58,052 nt of DNA from a virus. A model generated the notes under the pieces. That model was not told where the DNA came from and did not search any database. It saw only the letters and a program-made list of their open reading frames with translations. The stretch lies in the IMG/VR virus record IMGVR_UViG_3300036770_003243, positions 1 to 58,052 of that record; one strand, 5' to 3'. The position numbers were made by a program, and so were the translations under genes. Positions 29,387 to 38,236 of this stretch are shown here, in pieces (the stretch's first letter is position 1; each line of letters opens with the position of its first letter).

Positions 29387-31848
29387 TAGTAGTAGGTTGG
29401 ATCTTCCTGCACCCGCCCAAACATCCACGATGACAGCCGCTCCTTCTCCCACTTGCTTCGGCGCGTGCTGTCGGTGAGGTCGAACCACAGGAACCCGTTC
29501 CAGTTCCCGCCGCCGTGATGGGCCTTGACCGCCCCAGACAGCGACTCGAAGTAACTGCCCGGGACGGCGTTGCGGTTGCTTTCCAGAACATAGAACCTGC
29601 GGGGGGATGCCCCCTCCGTGCCCTTGCCGTTGGCCACCATGACCGTCAGCCCGTCGCGGCGCAGCACCGTGCCGATGGGTGGGATGCGCGGATCCACGCC
29701 CCCCTCCTTGGCCTGCCGTTGCGGAGCTGCGCGGAGCGTAGTGCGCCCCTCGCCGCCCTTGCCGCGAGTAGCGCGGGGGACAGGCTCGGACGCGCCCTTC
29801 TTGGCGGCGGCAAGTACCGATGGCAGCTTGTCGCCCAGCTGGGAGATCATGCACGTCAGCCCGGACGAGAAGTGCTCGTCGTGGCCGCTGATCCCGTAGA
29901 GGCCGTGGACGCACTCATGGACTGCCCGCGCCGTGATGATGGCCTGATGCCGTGGGATCGTCGCATCCAGCGGGATCACGTCGGGCGAGTCGGGGCGCAA
30001 GTTGACCATGCTCTTGGGGATCAACAGCTCCTCTTTTCGCAGCTCGCCTGAGTCCACGAACGGGTTGATGCAGTAGCTCCGGGCACCGCTGACCGTCTTG
30101 CTCCAGTCCGCGTAGGCAAGGGTTCCCTCGGAGAATACGAATCCCACGCAGAACTTCTCCTCGTACTGCCCAAGGATCGCGTAAATGCGGCGCAGTGCCT
30201 CCGTCCAAGCGCGGAGCAGACGGATCTGCTGCTCGCCCATGGTCTCGGGACGCCACTCAGGACCGGGCGACCAGTCCGAGAACTCGTTGGTCAAGCGCAG
30301 CGGTGGACGCCATAGCGCCAGATTCACCACGGAGGCCATGGCCGCTCCGCCCCCCTTGGCTGCCTCCTCGACCATCTCCCTGACCAGATCGGGCGGCGTA
30401 TCTTGGACGGCGGCGGGAGTGGCGATATCGGGGGCCTGCTGGGTGGCCCGCTCCTTCATGATGCTCTGGATCGCGGAGGAGACCTTGTCGGCCTTGTCCT
30501 GCTCCAGCTTGCGCTGCTCGGCCTTGGAGTCGGGCTGGCGGCGCTCGGCCATGCGCTCGTACTCGTACTGCGCATCCCACGCGGCGTTCATGGCGCGCCT
30601 CAAGCCGGCATCCATCTCCACACCAGCGGCCTCGCCTGAGCCCTCGAACTCCTCGTCGAACGCCTCCTCGCGGAATGTGCTGGAGACGTCCTTGGCCAGC
30701 CGCGTCTTGAACTTCTCCCACCACTCGCCGGGCGACCACGTGAAGCTGTCGCGGGTGTTGGTCAGCAGGCGCTTGGTGTCGCCTGTGATCTGCACAAAGA
30801 GCGTGCCCGGGACAATGCCCGCCTCGATCCACATCAGCTGCCCGCCTGCGCGGATCACGGTGCTCCCTGAGGAGTCGTTGGAGGCTGGCGGGGCCAAGTA
30901 CAGCTCGATGCCGGGGTAGCTTGCCTTCTCAGGGAACTTCTTGGCGGTGGGGGGGATCGATACGTTGGGGGCAAACTGCTCGCCGTTGACGATGATGAGC
31001 TTGCCCGGCAGCTCGCACTTGACGACGTAGCTGATGATGTCGGGAGGGCACGGCAGGCCCTTGTTGCCGCCCAGCTGGCGGGTGAGCCCAGCCTCCTGCA
31101 TGTATTCGTGCAGCTCGTTGGTCCCACGGATGTACAGGGACGTGCCGTGGCCCTGCTTTTCGATCTTGGCGATGAACGGCTTGGCGTCGGCGTAGGGCAG
31201 GAACTCGGATTCTGGCTTGGATGGCGAGATGTCCGTCCAGTGCGGGGGCACCCCACCCTTCTGGCGGGCGTACTTGACCTCGTGGCACTTGCCGTCGCGC
31301 CAGTAGTCCCACACCTCGCCGCTGCCGATCACGACCAGTGTCTTGCCGCCACGCTGCTTGGTGACGATGATGAAGTGGTCCCACGGAAAGGTGAGGAGCT
31401 TCTTGGCCTCGCCAAAGCCACCGACTGCCCAGATCGGCTTCTCGCTCATGCCGGGGACCATGAGCTTGTTGAGCAGGATGTCCTCGGTCATGCCCTTGCC
31501 GTCATCGACAGCACTGACGTCGTTATCGCCGCAAGTGAACTCGATCTTGGTGGCTCCAGCATCGAAGCTGTTCTGGATCGCCTCACGCGCCCAAGCCTGT
31601 GGAGGGTGCTTGTACCCGTCCGTCAGGGCGGGCTTCATGCGCTCCTTGCGGGATGGCGGCGCTTGCGATGCGTTGCGCTTGAGCGTGCCCGGCGCAGGCC
31701 GTCCGTGCGGCGGGCCATCGGCGGGGAGGCGCATAGGCAGGTGCAGGCTCTTGCCGTAGCGGGCCTCAAGCGCACGGGCCTCTTCCAGCGTCTCGGTCAA
31801 GTACTCGTCGCCGTTGGGGAGGCGGACGTGGAAGTTGTACCTTGGCAT
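29383..31848 (-). CDS. GHKL ATPase fused to HExxH metallopeptidase-like region
   Basis: 821 residues. Residues ~85-200 are a GHKL (Hsp90/MutL/MORC-type) ATPase: AREAIQNSFDAGAT (N box with the Mg-binding Glu/Asn), VDDGKGM (G1) and VGGFGEAKKLL (G2). A transducer-like region and a charged helical stretch follow. Near residue 660, ARAVHECVHGLYGISGHDEHF gives an HExxH zinc motif with further His/Asp/Glu. The end (PPIGTVLRRDGLTVMVAN, then GNWNGFLWFDL) looks like small beta modules. Residue ~58 shows KRNA, a near-RNP. Immediately downstream of topoisomerase. Role unknown: DNA clamp, conflict or processing protein. Confidence 0.72.
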   Translation of the reverse strand: MPRYNFHVRLPNGDEYLTETLEEARALEARYGKSLHLPMRLPADGPPHGRPAPGTLKRNASQAPPSRKERMKPALTDGYKHPPQAWAREAIQNSFDAGATKIEFTCGDNDVSAVDDGKGMTEDILLNKLMVPGMSEKPIWAVGGFGEAKKLLTFPWDHFIIVTKQRGGKTLVVIGSGEVWDYWRDGKCHEVKYARQKGGVPPHWTDISPSKPESEFLPYADAKPFIAKIEKQGHGTSLYIRGTNELHEYMQEAGLTRQLGGNKGLPCPPDIISYVVKCELPGKLIIVNGEQFAPNVSIPPTAKKFPEKASYPGIELYLAPPASNDSSGSTVIRAGGQLMWIEAGIVPGTLFVQITGDTKRLLTNTRDSFTWSPGEWWEKFKTRLAKDVSSTFREEAFDEEFEGSGEAAGVEMDAGLRRAMNAAWDAQYEYERMAERRQPDSKAEQRKLEQDKADKVSSAIQSIMKERATQQAPDIATPAAVQDTPPDLVREMVEEAAKGGGAAMASVVNLALWRPPLRLTNEFSDWSPGPEWRPETMGEQQIRLLRAWTEALRRIYAILGQYEEKFCVGFVFSEGTLAYADWSKTVSGARSYCINPFVDSGELRKEELLIPKSMVNLRPDSPDVIPLDATIPRHQAIITARAVHECVHGLYGISGHDEHFSSGLTCMISQLGDKLPSVLAAAKKGASEPVPRATRGKGGEGRTTLRAAPQRQAKEGGVDPRIPPIGTVLRRDGLTVMVANGKGTEGASPRRFYVLESNRNAVPGSYFESLSGAVKAHHGGGNWNGFLWFDLTDSTRRSKWEKERLSSWMFGRVQEDPTYYY

Positions 31849-31854
31849 CTTGCC

Positions 31855-32631
31855 TCACGATGAGAACGACTGGAGCACGGTCCCCGTCTCAAGATACAAC
31901 GGCTCGATTCCTTGGACAAGATACTGCTTTCGAAGCACGCTTGTCGTGTGCCCCAATTTGGCGGCGACGATGCCCAGCGCTGCCATGAACTCGGCCTTGA
32001 GCGTGCGCTGCACGTCGCGGGGCTTGAGCGTGTCGAGGCGGGGGCCTGCGCGGCGGATGGAGGCAAGCTCACGCTGCATCTCGGTGTTTGCGCCAAATGT
32101 GCGCAGATCCTTGGCACTCACCTCAAAGGCATCAAGGTACCGATTCACCGCGCTGGCTGACACTGGCAGGAGGCGGGTGTGCTGGCCACGGCAGGTCCGC
32201 TTGCGCTCGGCCAATGCACGCACCAGCGTGGGGTTGGTGATTGTCTTGGTCTGGTGGACGCCGCTCTTGCCGATGTAGTCGATCACTGCGCGGCTGGCCT
32301 TGAGGTCGATGTGGCGGCATTCCCACCCAGTCACGCCAAAGTGGCCGAGCTTCGCAGATGAGCTGTTGCCCGGGCGCTCGTAGGTATCGAGGATCAGGCC
32401 AACAGCAAGGGCAGTCACATCGCCATTCTTGACGTCACGCATGACTGCGGCGCGGAGCGCTCGCTCCTTGGCTTTGAGAGCCTCAATGCGCTGCGCCTTC
32501 TTGGCGTGCCGCTTGGCGACGTCCTCAGGACTGTACCGGTACTGCCAGTTCCCGCTTGGGAACAGCACCTTCTCGGTGTAGGGGTTGCGGACGAGGCGTC
32601 TTCGAAGCCTCCGAAGTGGTCTGCCCGCCAT
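31855..32631 (-). CDS. DNA topoisomerase IB (bacterial/poxvirus type)
   Basis: 258 residues; ATG at 32631 chosen for AGGGAG upstream. GNWQYRYSPEDVAKRHAKKA and ALAVGLILDTYERPGN match the N-terminal half of bacterial TopIB; HFGVTGWECRHIDL, YIGKSGVHQTK (Lys), SAKDLRTFGAN (Arg) and LGHTTSVLRKQYL (nucleophilic Tyr) match the catalytic half. It relaxes both supercoil signs without ATP. The N-terminus carries an RNP motif (RRLVRNPYTEK). Rare in phages; it could relieve strain of circular-genome replication or packaging. Confidence 0.88.
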   Translation of the reverse strand: MAGRPLRRLRRRLVRNPYTEKVLFPSGNWQYRYSPEDVAKRHAKKAQRIEALKAKERALRAAVMRDVKNGDVTALAVGLILDTYERPGNSSSAKLGHFGVTGWECRHIDLKASRAVIDYIGKSGVHQTKTITNPTLVRALAERKRTCRGQHTRLLPVSASAVNRYLDAFEVSAKDLRTFGANTEMQRELASIRRAGPRLDTLKPRDVQRTLKAEFMAALGIVAAKLGHTTSVLRKQYLVQGIEPLYLETGTVLQSFSS

Positions 32632-32632
32632 G

Positions 32633-33343
32633 TCACACTCCCTGCACCAGCAGCTCAAGCTCGGCCACTGGCACTGTGCCACTGTCGGTTGGCGTGGCCT
32701 GATACTCGGAGTCCTTGCCAGCGTCCAGCGTCCTCACGACCTGACTGCCGTACAAGCGCACCTTCCACACGTCGCGGACGCCCCCCAGATCCTCGGCCAG
32801 ACCGATCGCCCGATCCAGTGATCGGGTGAGGAACACGCCCGCAGGCAGCTCCATCTTGCGCAGCAGGCGCTTGCGGTCGCGCACAGGGCGGGCCGTGTAG
32901 AGGGTCAGCAGCTTGCTTGCCTGCCGCGCCGTCGAATTGGGCGACTGCAATTCCTGCACCAGCGTGAAGTAGTCCGAATCGGCATCGGCATCTTGGCCAA
33001 AGAATCCCCGCTCTCCGTACTCCAGCAGGTCTTCGGGGTGCCTGATGTCGGAGGCGAACACTGTGAAGTCCAGATTGCCGTGTCCCACCTTGACAGTGAC
33101 GCTGTTGAGGAACGTCTCCGAATACGGGGAGTCGCTAAACTCGGGGACCAGCGTCACCTTGGACCCACGCCATGCTGGGCCAGCGCGGTCAACTGCCTGC
33201 TCGACTGCATCCGCTACAAGCAGCACTCCGGGCTGTGCCCTCTCGGCCACAAGGTCGAGCGAGTCCCGCGAGAATCTACGGCCTGCGTCCCGCGCAAACC
33301 TGTCCCACTGCGTCGTCGTGATGCCGTTGCGGCGCTTGCGCAT
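32633..33343 (-). CDS. Unknown protein with ADP-ribosyltransferase-like end
   Basis: 236 residues; start at 33343. The N-terminal half (WDRFARDAGRRFSRDSLDLV) is helical and resembles regions of phage head proteins. The C-terminal part, GVFLTRSLDRAIGLAEDLGG, then DVWKVRLYGSQVV, recalls the strand order of viral ADP-ribosyltransferase-type domains, but the key Arg-Ser-Glu triad is not evident to me. Between topoisomerase and a DNA-related gene. Low certainty. Confidence 0.5.
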   Translation of the reverse strand: MRKRRNGITTTQWDRFARDAGRRFSRDSLDLVAERAQPGVLLVADAVEQAVDRAGPAWRGSKVTLVPEFSDSPYSETFLNSVTVKVGHGNLDFTVFASDIRHPEDLLEYGERGFFGQDADADSDYFTLVQELQSPNSTARQASKLLTLYTARPVRDRKRLLRKMELPAGVFLTRSLDRAIGLAEDLGGVRDVWKVRLYGSQVVRTLDAGKDSEYQATPTDSGTVPVAELELLVQGV

Positions 33344-33658
33344 CTACTCCCCCAAGCCGCGCAGGATGCGCTCGCACCAGTCACGTCCGGGATCCCCACC
33401 CCATGCGAGCCACGCCTGCCACCCCTTGCTGTCGGTACCCCAGCGGGGGCTCCGCCCGTCTACCGCGTGTCGCTGGAAGTACGAGCGCATGCGCTTGAGC
33501 GTATTTACGCTCACTGGCTGGCGGTTGGCCAGCTGTGCAGCGCGGCGCAAGCCCACGGGCGTGCAGCAGCGGTTGCTTGGCGGTTGCTTCGCACGCAGCT
33601 CCAGCCCCTTGCGGGCGGCAGCGGCGACAGCGGGGGGCGGGGTGAATGTCAGAGACAT
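33344..33658 (-). CDS. Small phage protein with WxAWxxWGGD motif
   Basis: 104 residues; ATG at 33658 (a GTG lies one codon before). SVNTLKRMRSYFQRHAVDG, then SKGWQAWLAWGGDPGRDW is a module I have seen repeatedly in tailed-phage genomes near head or replication genes, with no known function. Coupled to its neighbours by overlap. Confidence 0.6.
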   Translation of the reverse strand: MSLTFTPPPAVAAAARKGLELRAKQPPSNRCCTPVGLRRAAQLANRQPVSVNTLKRMRSYFQRHAVDGRSPRWGTDSKGWQAWLAWGGDPGRDWCERILRGLGE

Positions 33659-34044
33659 CACAGGCCAATGGAGGACAGATTGAACGCCTTGATGGCCTTG
33701 TCGAGCTTGGCCAGTGCAGCGTTGGCCTCTGCCTTGGTGCCGTCCATGGTCTCCAGCTTGACGTAGGCGAAAGTCGCGTACGCGGAGAGGCCCACGCTTG
33801 GCGCGGGGAACGGATGGGGCTTCTTGCCCAGTTCGATTGCCGCAGCAGCCTTCTTGGCCTCGTCGGCAAGTACAAGGGCTGCAAGCGCGTGCGCCACGGC
33901 CTCCATGATCCGCTCGTCCTCAGCGGGGATGCCTTTGCCCTTGCGGGACTTCTCGGTAGTGACGTGGGCGTACGCCTCCCAAATCCCGTCGTAGTCCGAG
34001 TGCTCTTCTACCTTGCTGGCGATCTGGATTCCCAATGTGGTCAT
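33658..34044 (-). CDS. Helical protein, unknown
   Basis: 128 residues; ATG at 34044 after AAGGAGACAGCC. Helical, Ala/Lys-rich (AEDERIMEAVAHALAALVLA, KAEANAALAKLDKAIKAF). Lies between DNA polymerase and a short phage module in the replication block. No family recognised. Confidence 0.55.
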   Translation of the reverse strand: MTTLGIQIASKVEEHSDYDGIWEAYAHVTTEKSRKGKGIPAEDERIMEAVAHALAALVLADEAKKAAAAIELGKKPHPFPAPSVGLSAYATFAYVKLETMDGTKAEANAALAKLDKAIKAFNLSSIGL

Positions 34045-34108
34045 GGCTGTCTCCTTGCGAAAAGCACGCTCGCAAACGTCTAGCACACTTCCGCTCTGGA
34101 TTCTAGGC

Positions 34109-35920
34109 TCAACCTTCCCACACGACCAGCCTGCCGCTCTGGTCGCGCAGGGTCTTGGCCTTCTTGCTCCAGCGGCTCATGAGCGTGGGGTCAGCACCAA
34201 GGCGCAAGTCGGGCATCCACGGCTCGGATGCCTCCCTCATCACGGTAGCAAGCCTGTCCGCAGCTTCGGGGGCGACGTCCCGCCGCGACTCAAGCAGGAT
34301 CTCGTCGTGGACGAAGGCTGCAACCCGCGAGCCGCGCAGTGCCGTGTTGCTACCCAGCGCCCCGTAGCACTCGACCGACACCCGCCAGAGCGCCTCCTTG
34401 GCAACCTTGGCCAAGAGCGACTGGAAGTAGTGGTTCGCGCCGCTGGTGTACTCGCACCCACCCCGGACGAATCCCGTCAGTGGATGCGTGATCTTGAACA
34501 CGCCGCCGCGTGTCGCGGCCTTGAGGGTCACGAAGTACCTGTCCATCTCGGGGTACAGCGACAGCCACATGTTGCGGCATTCAGTGGCCCTCTCCAAGCT
34601 CGTCTCGATGCCGAAGCCTCGCAGGTACGCTTGCAGCGTCTTGGGGGCGAGGCCCCCCGGGATGCCGAAATTCAGCGCCTTTGCGAGCTGGCGTGCCTCC
34701 GTAGCGGCGGTGTCGCCTGCCTTGTAAGCTGCGACCGTGTCGGCATACGACCACCCCAGCAGCATCGCAGCGGTGTTGAGGTGCAAATCCTGCCCGGCCA
34801 TGATGGCGTCCGCCATCGCCGAACGTCCAAACAGACGCAGCAGAATTTGGGCAAGGCACACAAGTTCGGCTCCCGCGTAGTCCGCACTGCAAAACACGTT
34901 TCCCGTGTACGGCACGAAGCACTCCCGCACCCCGCCCTTGCGCGGCAGCTGCTGGATGTTCGGCTCGCTGCACGACACCCGATCCGACTTGAGGATCGCC
35001 GTATACCGGGGGTGGATCACGCTCCCAGCGCCACGCTTGAGCACGGGGATGAACGCGGATTGCAATTTGCTCGCGGTCGCGCTCTCTGCCAATGCAACCA
35101 GCGCGGGGTGGCGGCACTTGGCAAGCGTGTCGGCGTCCGTCTTGGGCTTGCCCGTGGCAGTCTTCGGGCTGTCAGGGCCAAGCTCTGCCTCGACCAAGGA
35201 CGCCACCAGCGCCATGTTCTTCGATCCATCGCCCCGCAAGATGCGGTGTTCCCGCAGGATCATGTCCTGCTGGGCGACATCATCCCGCAACGATCGCTCA
35301 AGAGCGGCAACGGCAACAGGGTCGCATCGCATGCCCCACGCGCTCGATAGGTGGAGTGCCCACGCTGCGCGGGACTCGAACTCGTCCGTTGGCTGCCTTC
35401 CGACCTTGTGCCAGAGGAGCGCCGTGTAGGTGACGTCCAGCTCGGCGTACCGTGAAGCAGCCGCTGGCCACTTGTCTACGGGGACACTGGTCAGCTCGCG
35501 GTACCGCAAGCGCCACGCATCGGCACCGTGCTTGCCCTCCACGTCCACTCCCAGCAGGCGCTTGCAGCAATCCGCCAGCGAGTACCCGTCCGCCACGCTG
35601 TCGTTGGCGACGTCCGCAAGACGGCAAGCGAGCATCGTATCGAGGATCCTGCCCTCGCTGTACGCCTGCCAGATCAGCTCACGCAGGGACGGGTACCACT
35701 GCGCAAGAACCGCCATGTCGAAGGCCACATTATGGCCGACAACGCCACCCGTCAGAACCCCAGCCATCTCACCTACAAGGCGGGGATCCGACCACAAGCG
35801 CAAGGTCACGGCATCGGGAGTACGCACATCCGCCCACGCCACGCTCACGGGATGAGGGGCGAGCTGGCTTGGCGCGATGAGCCAAGTTTCAAGATCAATG
35901 GCACGCCAGACCAACGGCAT
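34109..35920 (-). CDS. Family A DNA polymerase with 3'-5' exonuclease
   Basis: 603 residues; ATG at 35920 after GGAGTGGTC. Exonuclease motifs: AIDLETW (Exo I), VGHNVAFDMAVL (Exo II), AELDVTYTALL (Exo III). Polymerase motifs: SADYAGAELVCLAQ (A), RQLAKALNFGIPGG (B) and FVHDEILLE (C). Motif B has PGG where Pol I has YG, a variant known in phage enzymes. There is no 5' nuclease domain. It is expected to copy the phage genome together with the ssDNA-binding, helicase and nuclease genes upstream. Confidence 0.93.
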   Translation of the reverse strand: MPLVWRAIDLETWLIAPSQLAPHPVSVAWADVRTPDAVTLRLWSDPRLVGEMAGVLTGGVVGHNVAFDMAVLAQWYPSLRELIWQAYSEGRILDTMLACRLADVANDSVADGYSLADCCKRLLGVDVEGKHGADAWRLRYRELTSVPVDKWPAAASRYAELDVTYTALLWHKVGRQPTDEFESRAAWALHLSSAWGMRCDPVAVAALERSLRDDVAQQDMILREHRILRGDGSKNMALVASLVEAELGPDSPKTATGKPKTDADTLAKCRHPALVALAESATASKLQSAFIPVLKRGAGSVIHPRYTAILKSDRVSCSEPNIQQLPRKGGVRECFVPYTGNVFCSADYAGAELVCLAQILLRLFGRSAMADAIMAGQDLHLNTAAMLLGWSYADTVAAYKAGDTAATEARQLAKALNFGIPGGLAPKTLQAYLRGFGIETSLERATECRNMWLSLYPEMDRYFVTLKAATRGGVFKITHPLTGFVRGGCEYTSGANHYFQSLLAKVAKEALWRVSVECYGALGSNTALRGSRVAAFVHDEILLESRRDVAPEAADRLATVMREASEPWMPDLRLGADPTLMSRWSKKAKTLRDQSGRLVVWEG

Positions 35921-35944
35921 GACCACTCCATGTGGGGGGAAGTA

Positions 35945-35992
35945 CCCCGCCACCGCATAGGGTGCTTGGAAAACCTAGAGGCGGTGGCGGGG
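35945..35992. terminator. 12-bp inverted repeat between polymerase and ssDNA-binding genes
   Basis: CCCCGCCACCGC (35945-35956) pairs perfectly with GCGGTGGCGGGG (35981-35992) across a 24-base loop. It sits between the stop of the ssDNA-binding-like gene and the start of the polymerase gene, so it probably attenuates transcription, giving less polymerase than ssDNA-binding protein. Confidence 0.65.
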
Positions 35993-36023
35993 TTCCTGTG
36001 CCGGCACCCTGCCGTCACGCGGA

Positions 36024-36464
36024 TCAGGCTGCGGCAGCAGTGGTGGTCACGCTGTCCCAGCGGATCTTGGTGAAGTCGTTGCCGCCCTTGGTCTTGATCG
36101 TGAAGGCGTTTGCCTTGATCTTCACGCCAGCTGCGGGCTGCTCGGGGCCGACGAGCTTGAGCATCGTGGCCTCATCGATCTGCTCCTCGTCGCAGTCCAG
36201 CACGGCGCTCGCGAACGCCTTGCAGTTGCTAAGCGACGTCTCGCCGTGGTCCATGTCGACCAGCCACGACACCAGATCCCCAGCCTTGAACTCGGGGGCG
36301 GTGGTGCTCATCACGTCAAACTCGGCCACGAAGAACTGCTGGCCGCGCTTCTTCTTGCTGTCCACCAGCGACATCGAGCGGATGACCAGCTCGTACTGTC
36401 CCGGCGTCAGGTAGGGGGCGTTCTGGTAGACCCGGGTCTTCTCGATACCTGCAAAAGCGCTCAT
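36024..36464 (-). CDS. Probable ssDNA-binding protein (phage DUF669-like)
   Basis: 146 residues; ATG at 36464 after AGGAGGAATC. APYLTPGQYELVIRSMSLVD, then QQFFVAEFDVMSTTAPEFKA, then VKIKANAFTIKTKGGNDFTK is the five-strand pattern of small OB-fold phage proteins often annotated DUF669 beside polymerase and helicase genes. The end is Thr/Ala-rich rather than acidic. Role inferred from fold style and neighbours. Confidence 0.65.
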   Translation of the reverse strand: MSAFAGIEKTRVYQNAPYLTPGQYELVIRSMSLVDSKKKRGQQFFVAEFDVMSTTAPEFKAGDLVSWLVDMDHGETSLSNCKAFASAVLDCDEEQIDEATMLKLVGPEQPAAGVKIKANAFTIKTKGGNDFTKIRWDSVTTTAAAA

Positions 36465-36481
36465 GATTCCTCCTTGTCCTC

Positions 36482-38224
36482 TTACTTGTCGATGTGGCAG
36501 GCCAGAAGCAGCTTCTGGGCTTGCCCGGTGGTGTGCTGCAAGTATTCCGCATCCCGCTGGGCACTGGTCAGCGCCTCACGGAACGCGGGGGTGTGGGCCA
36601 GCACGCTTACCCACACCTCATCCTCCTGCTGCCCCGGACGGTGCGTCCGCCCGATCAGCTGCTCCCACTCCAGCCCACTCGGGCTTGGCGAGAGCACAAG
36701 GTTCTGCGACCAAGCCTGCAAGTTCAGGCCCGTACCGTGGCTCCTCCAAGACAGGCAGACCGTCTTGGCGTCCTTGGGAACGGGCTTGCTCGGCCTGATG
36801 ACGTCCATCCCGCGCCGCGCAAGCGCATCGGCCACTGCGTCGTCCGAGTACCAGACCAGCCATGGCGAGGGCGATGATAGCACAGGTGCCAATGCTGCGT
36901 CAAGCACGCGCTCAGTGAGCCAGACCGCTTCCACGGGTGGCGTCGGTCGATCCTTGACCTTGCGCCACTCCTCCCATGCCCTGTGGATCGATGCCCTCTG
37001 CCCCGCCGCATGCTCCCGCGAGATGCGGTTGTAGACGAGCAGCGGGCTGTCGTAGCCCTCGACGGCGTGATGATCCAGCTGGGAGCGGACATGCCTTGCC
37101 CACGCCGCCCTTGCCTCCAGCCACTCGCGGTCTGGGACGCCGTTGGGCCAGACCCAGCGGTACCAGAACCCCATCGAGATCTGCCGCAAGATCCGCCACT
37201 CGTCGACGGGTGACTCAAGAGGTTCACCGTCAGGGCGGCACTTGGTCCGCTCCACCTGCGCTACCGTCTGCGCGATCACGTCGGGCACCGCTACCCGAAT
37301 CCGCTCGACGTAGAGCGACGCACCAAAGCTCGACTGCGCGGTGGTGACCACCCCCTTGGCGCTGGAGATGCGCGCATGGAAGGCATCCCTGAGGCCCTCC
37401 TTGCGCTCGGCTGTCGTAGCGGCAAGGATCGTGGCAGGCTGCTTGCCTGCCCACTTCCACAGCGGCTCGCACCAGACCAGATCCGCAGCGCCTCCCCTGC
37501 CGTCAGAATCGATGCAAGCCGACCAGTGGTCGAGCGCTGCATTGCCTTGCGGGTATCCCGGGCGGGGGACGGGTGAGCCATCCCGCAGCGCCCACTCGGA
37601 CAGGTGTGCGAAGTCCTTGATCGACTTGGCGGTCAGGGTGCCGCTCATGGCGACAAACTTGATATCAGGGTTCTCGGACAGGAATCGCGCCACCCGCTTC
37701 GTCCGTGCTGCCGTGTGGCGCTTGAGGCAGTGCGCCTCATCGGCCACCAGCACCACCTTGGCGGGGTCGCATCCGTCGATGAGCCTGCGCAGCAGGTCCG
37801 TGGCGTCGGGGCGGCTCAGCATCGAGTACGGCACGATCTCCGTCCGTGGGATGCGGAAGTGCGAGTCGACCTTGGCCAGCGACTGGTAGACCTGATCGAC
37901 CGTGCGTGGGGGCGTGAGCACGATGGCCCGCTGCGCGCCAAGCGCAGCGCCCGCCAGCAGGGCGATGAAGGTCTTGCCGTGGCCTACGCCGATCGGAAAC
38001 AGCCCCCCACCCGCCGCTGCAATCGCCCCAAGGGCCTCGAGCTGGATGGGCCGAAGGTCCAGCCCAGCCCGCTTGAAGACCTGCTGGCAATCCCAAGGAC
38101 GGACCTGCGCCCGGGGGAGTTCGATGATGCGCTCGATCTCCGAGCGCTGCGCCGCCTTGGGCTTGGCCTCTTGCGGCTGGCGCATGTCCACCCGCCGTGC
38201 GGCGAGGCGATCCCACATGTTCAT
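36482..38224 (-). CDS. SF2 helicase, SNF2-like
   Basis: 580 residues. FPIGVGHGKTFIALLAG (Walker A), VLVADEAHCLK (DEAH box), FVAMSGTLTAKSI (motif III), SHGTGLNLQAWSQNLVLS and LIGRTHRPGQQEDEV (motifs V and VI). The GRTHRPGQ form is typical of SNF2-type enzymes used by phages in recombination or replication-fork remodelling. Coupled in the replication block to the RecB-like nuclease upstream and the ssDNA-binding-like gene downstream. Confidence 0.88.
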   Translation of the reverse strand: MNMWDRLAARRVDMRQPQEAKPKAAQRSEIERIIELPRAQVRPWDCQQVFKRAGLDLRPIQLEALGAIAAAGGGLFPIGVGHGKTFIALLAGAALGAQRAIVLTPPRTVDQVYQSLAKVDSHFRIPRTEIVPYSMLSRPDATDLLRRLIDGCDPAKVVLVADEAHCLKRHTAARTKRVARFLSENPDIKFVAMSGTLTAKSIKDFAHLSEWALRDGSPVPRPGYPQGNAALDHWSACIDSDGRGGAADLVWCEPLWKWAGKQPATILAATTAERKEGLRDAFHARISSAKGVVTTAQSSFGASLYVERIRVAVPDVIAQTVAQVERTKCRPDGEPLESPVDEWRILRQISMGFWYRWVWPNGVPDREWLEARAAWARHVRSQLDHHAVEGYDSPLLVYNRISREHAAGQRASIHRAWEEWRKVKDRPTPPVEAVWLTERVLDAALAPVLSSPSPWLVWYSDDAVADALARRGMDVIRPSKPVPKDAKTVCLSWRSHGTGLNLQAWSQNLVLSPSPSGLEWEQLIGRTHRPGQQEDEVWVSVLAHTPAFREALTSAQRDAEYLQHTTGQAQKLLLACHIDK

Positions 38225-38236
38225 CGCACCACCTCC

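Noticed and set aside
34013-35350. 445-codon + strand frame
   Set aside because: Antisense of the DNA polymerase gene, whose catalytic motifs are unambiguous.
36482-38224. Large terminase subunit
   Set aside because: Walker A and DEAH are present but followed by SNF2-type motifs V-VI (GRTHRPGQ); no terminase nuclease motif.
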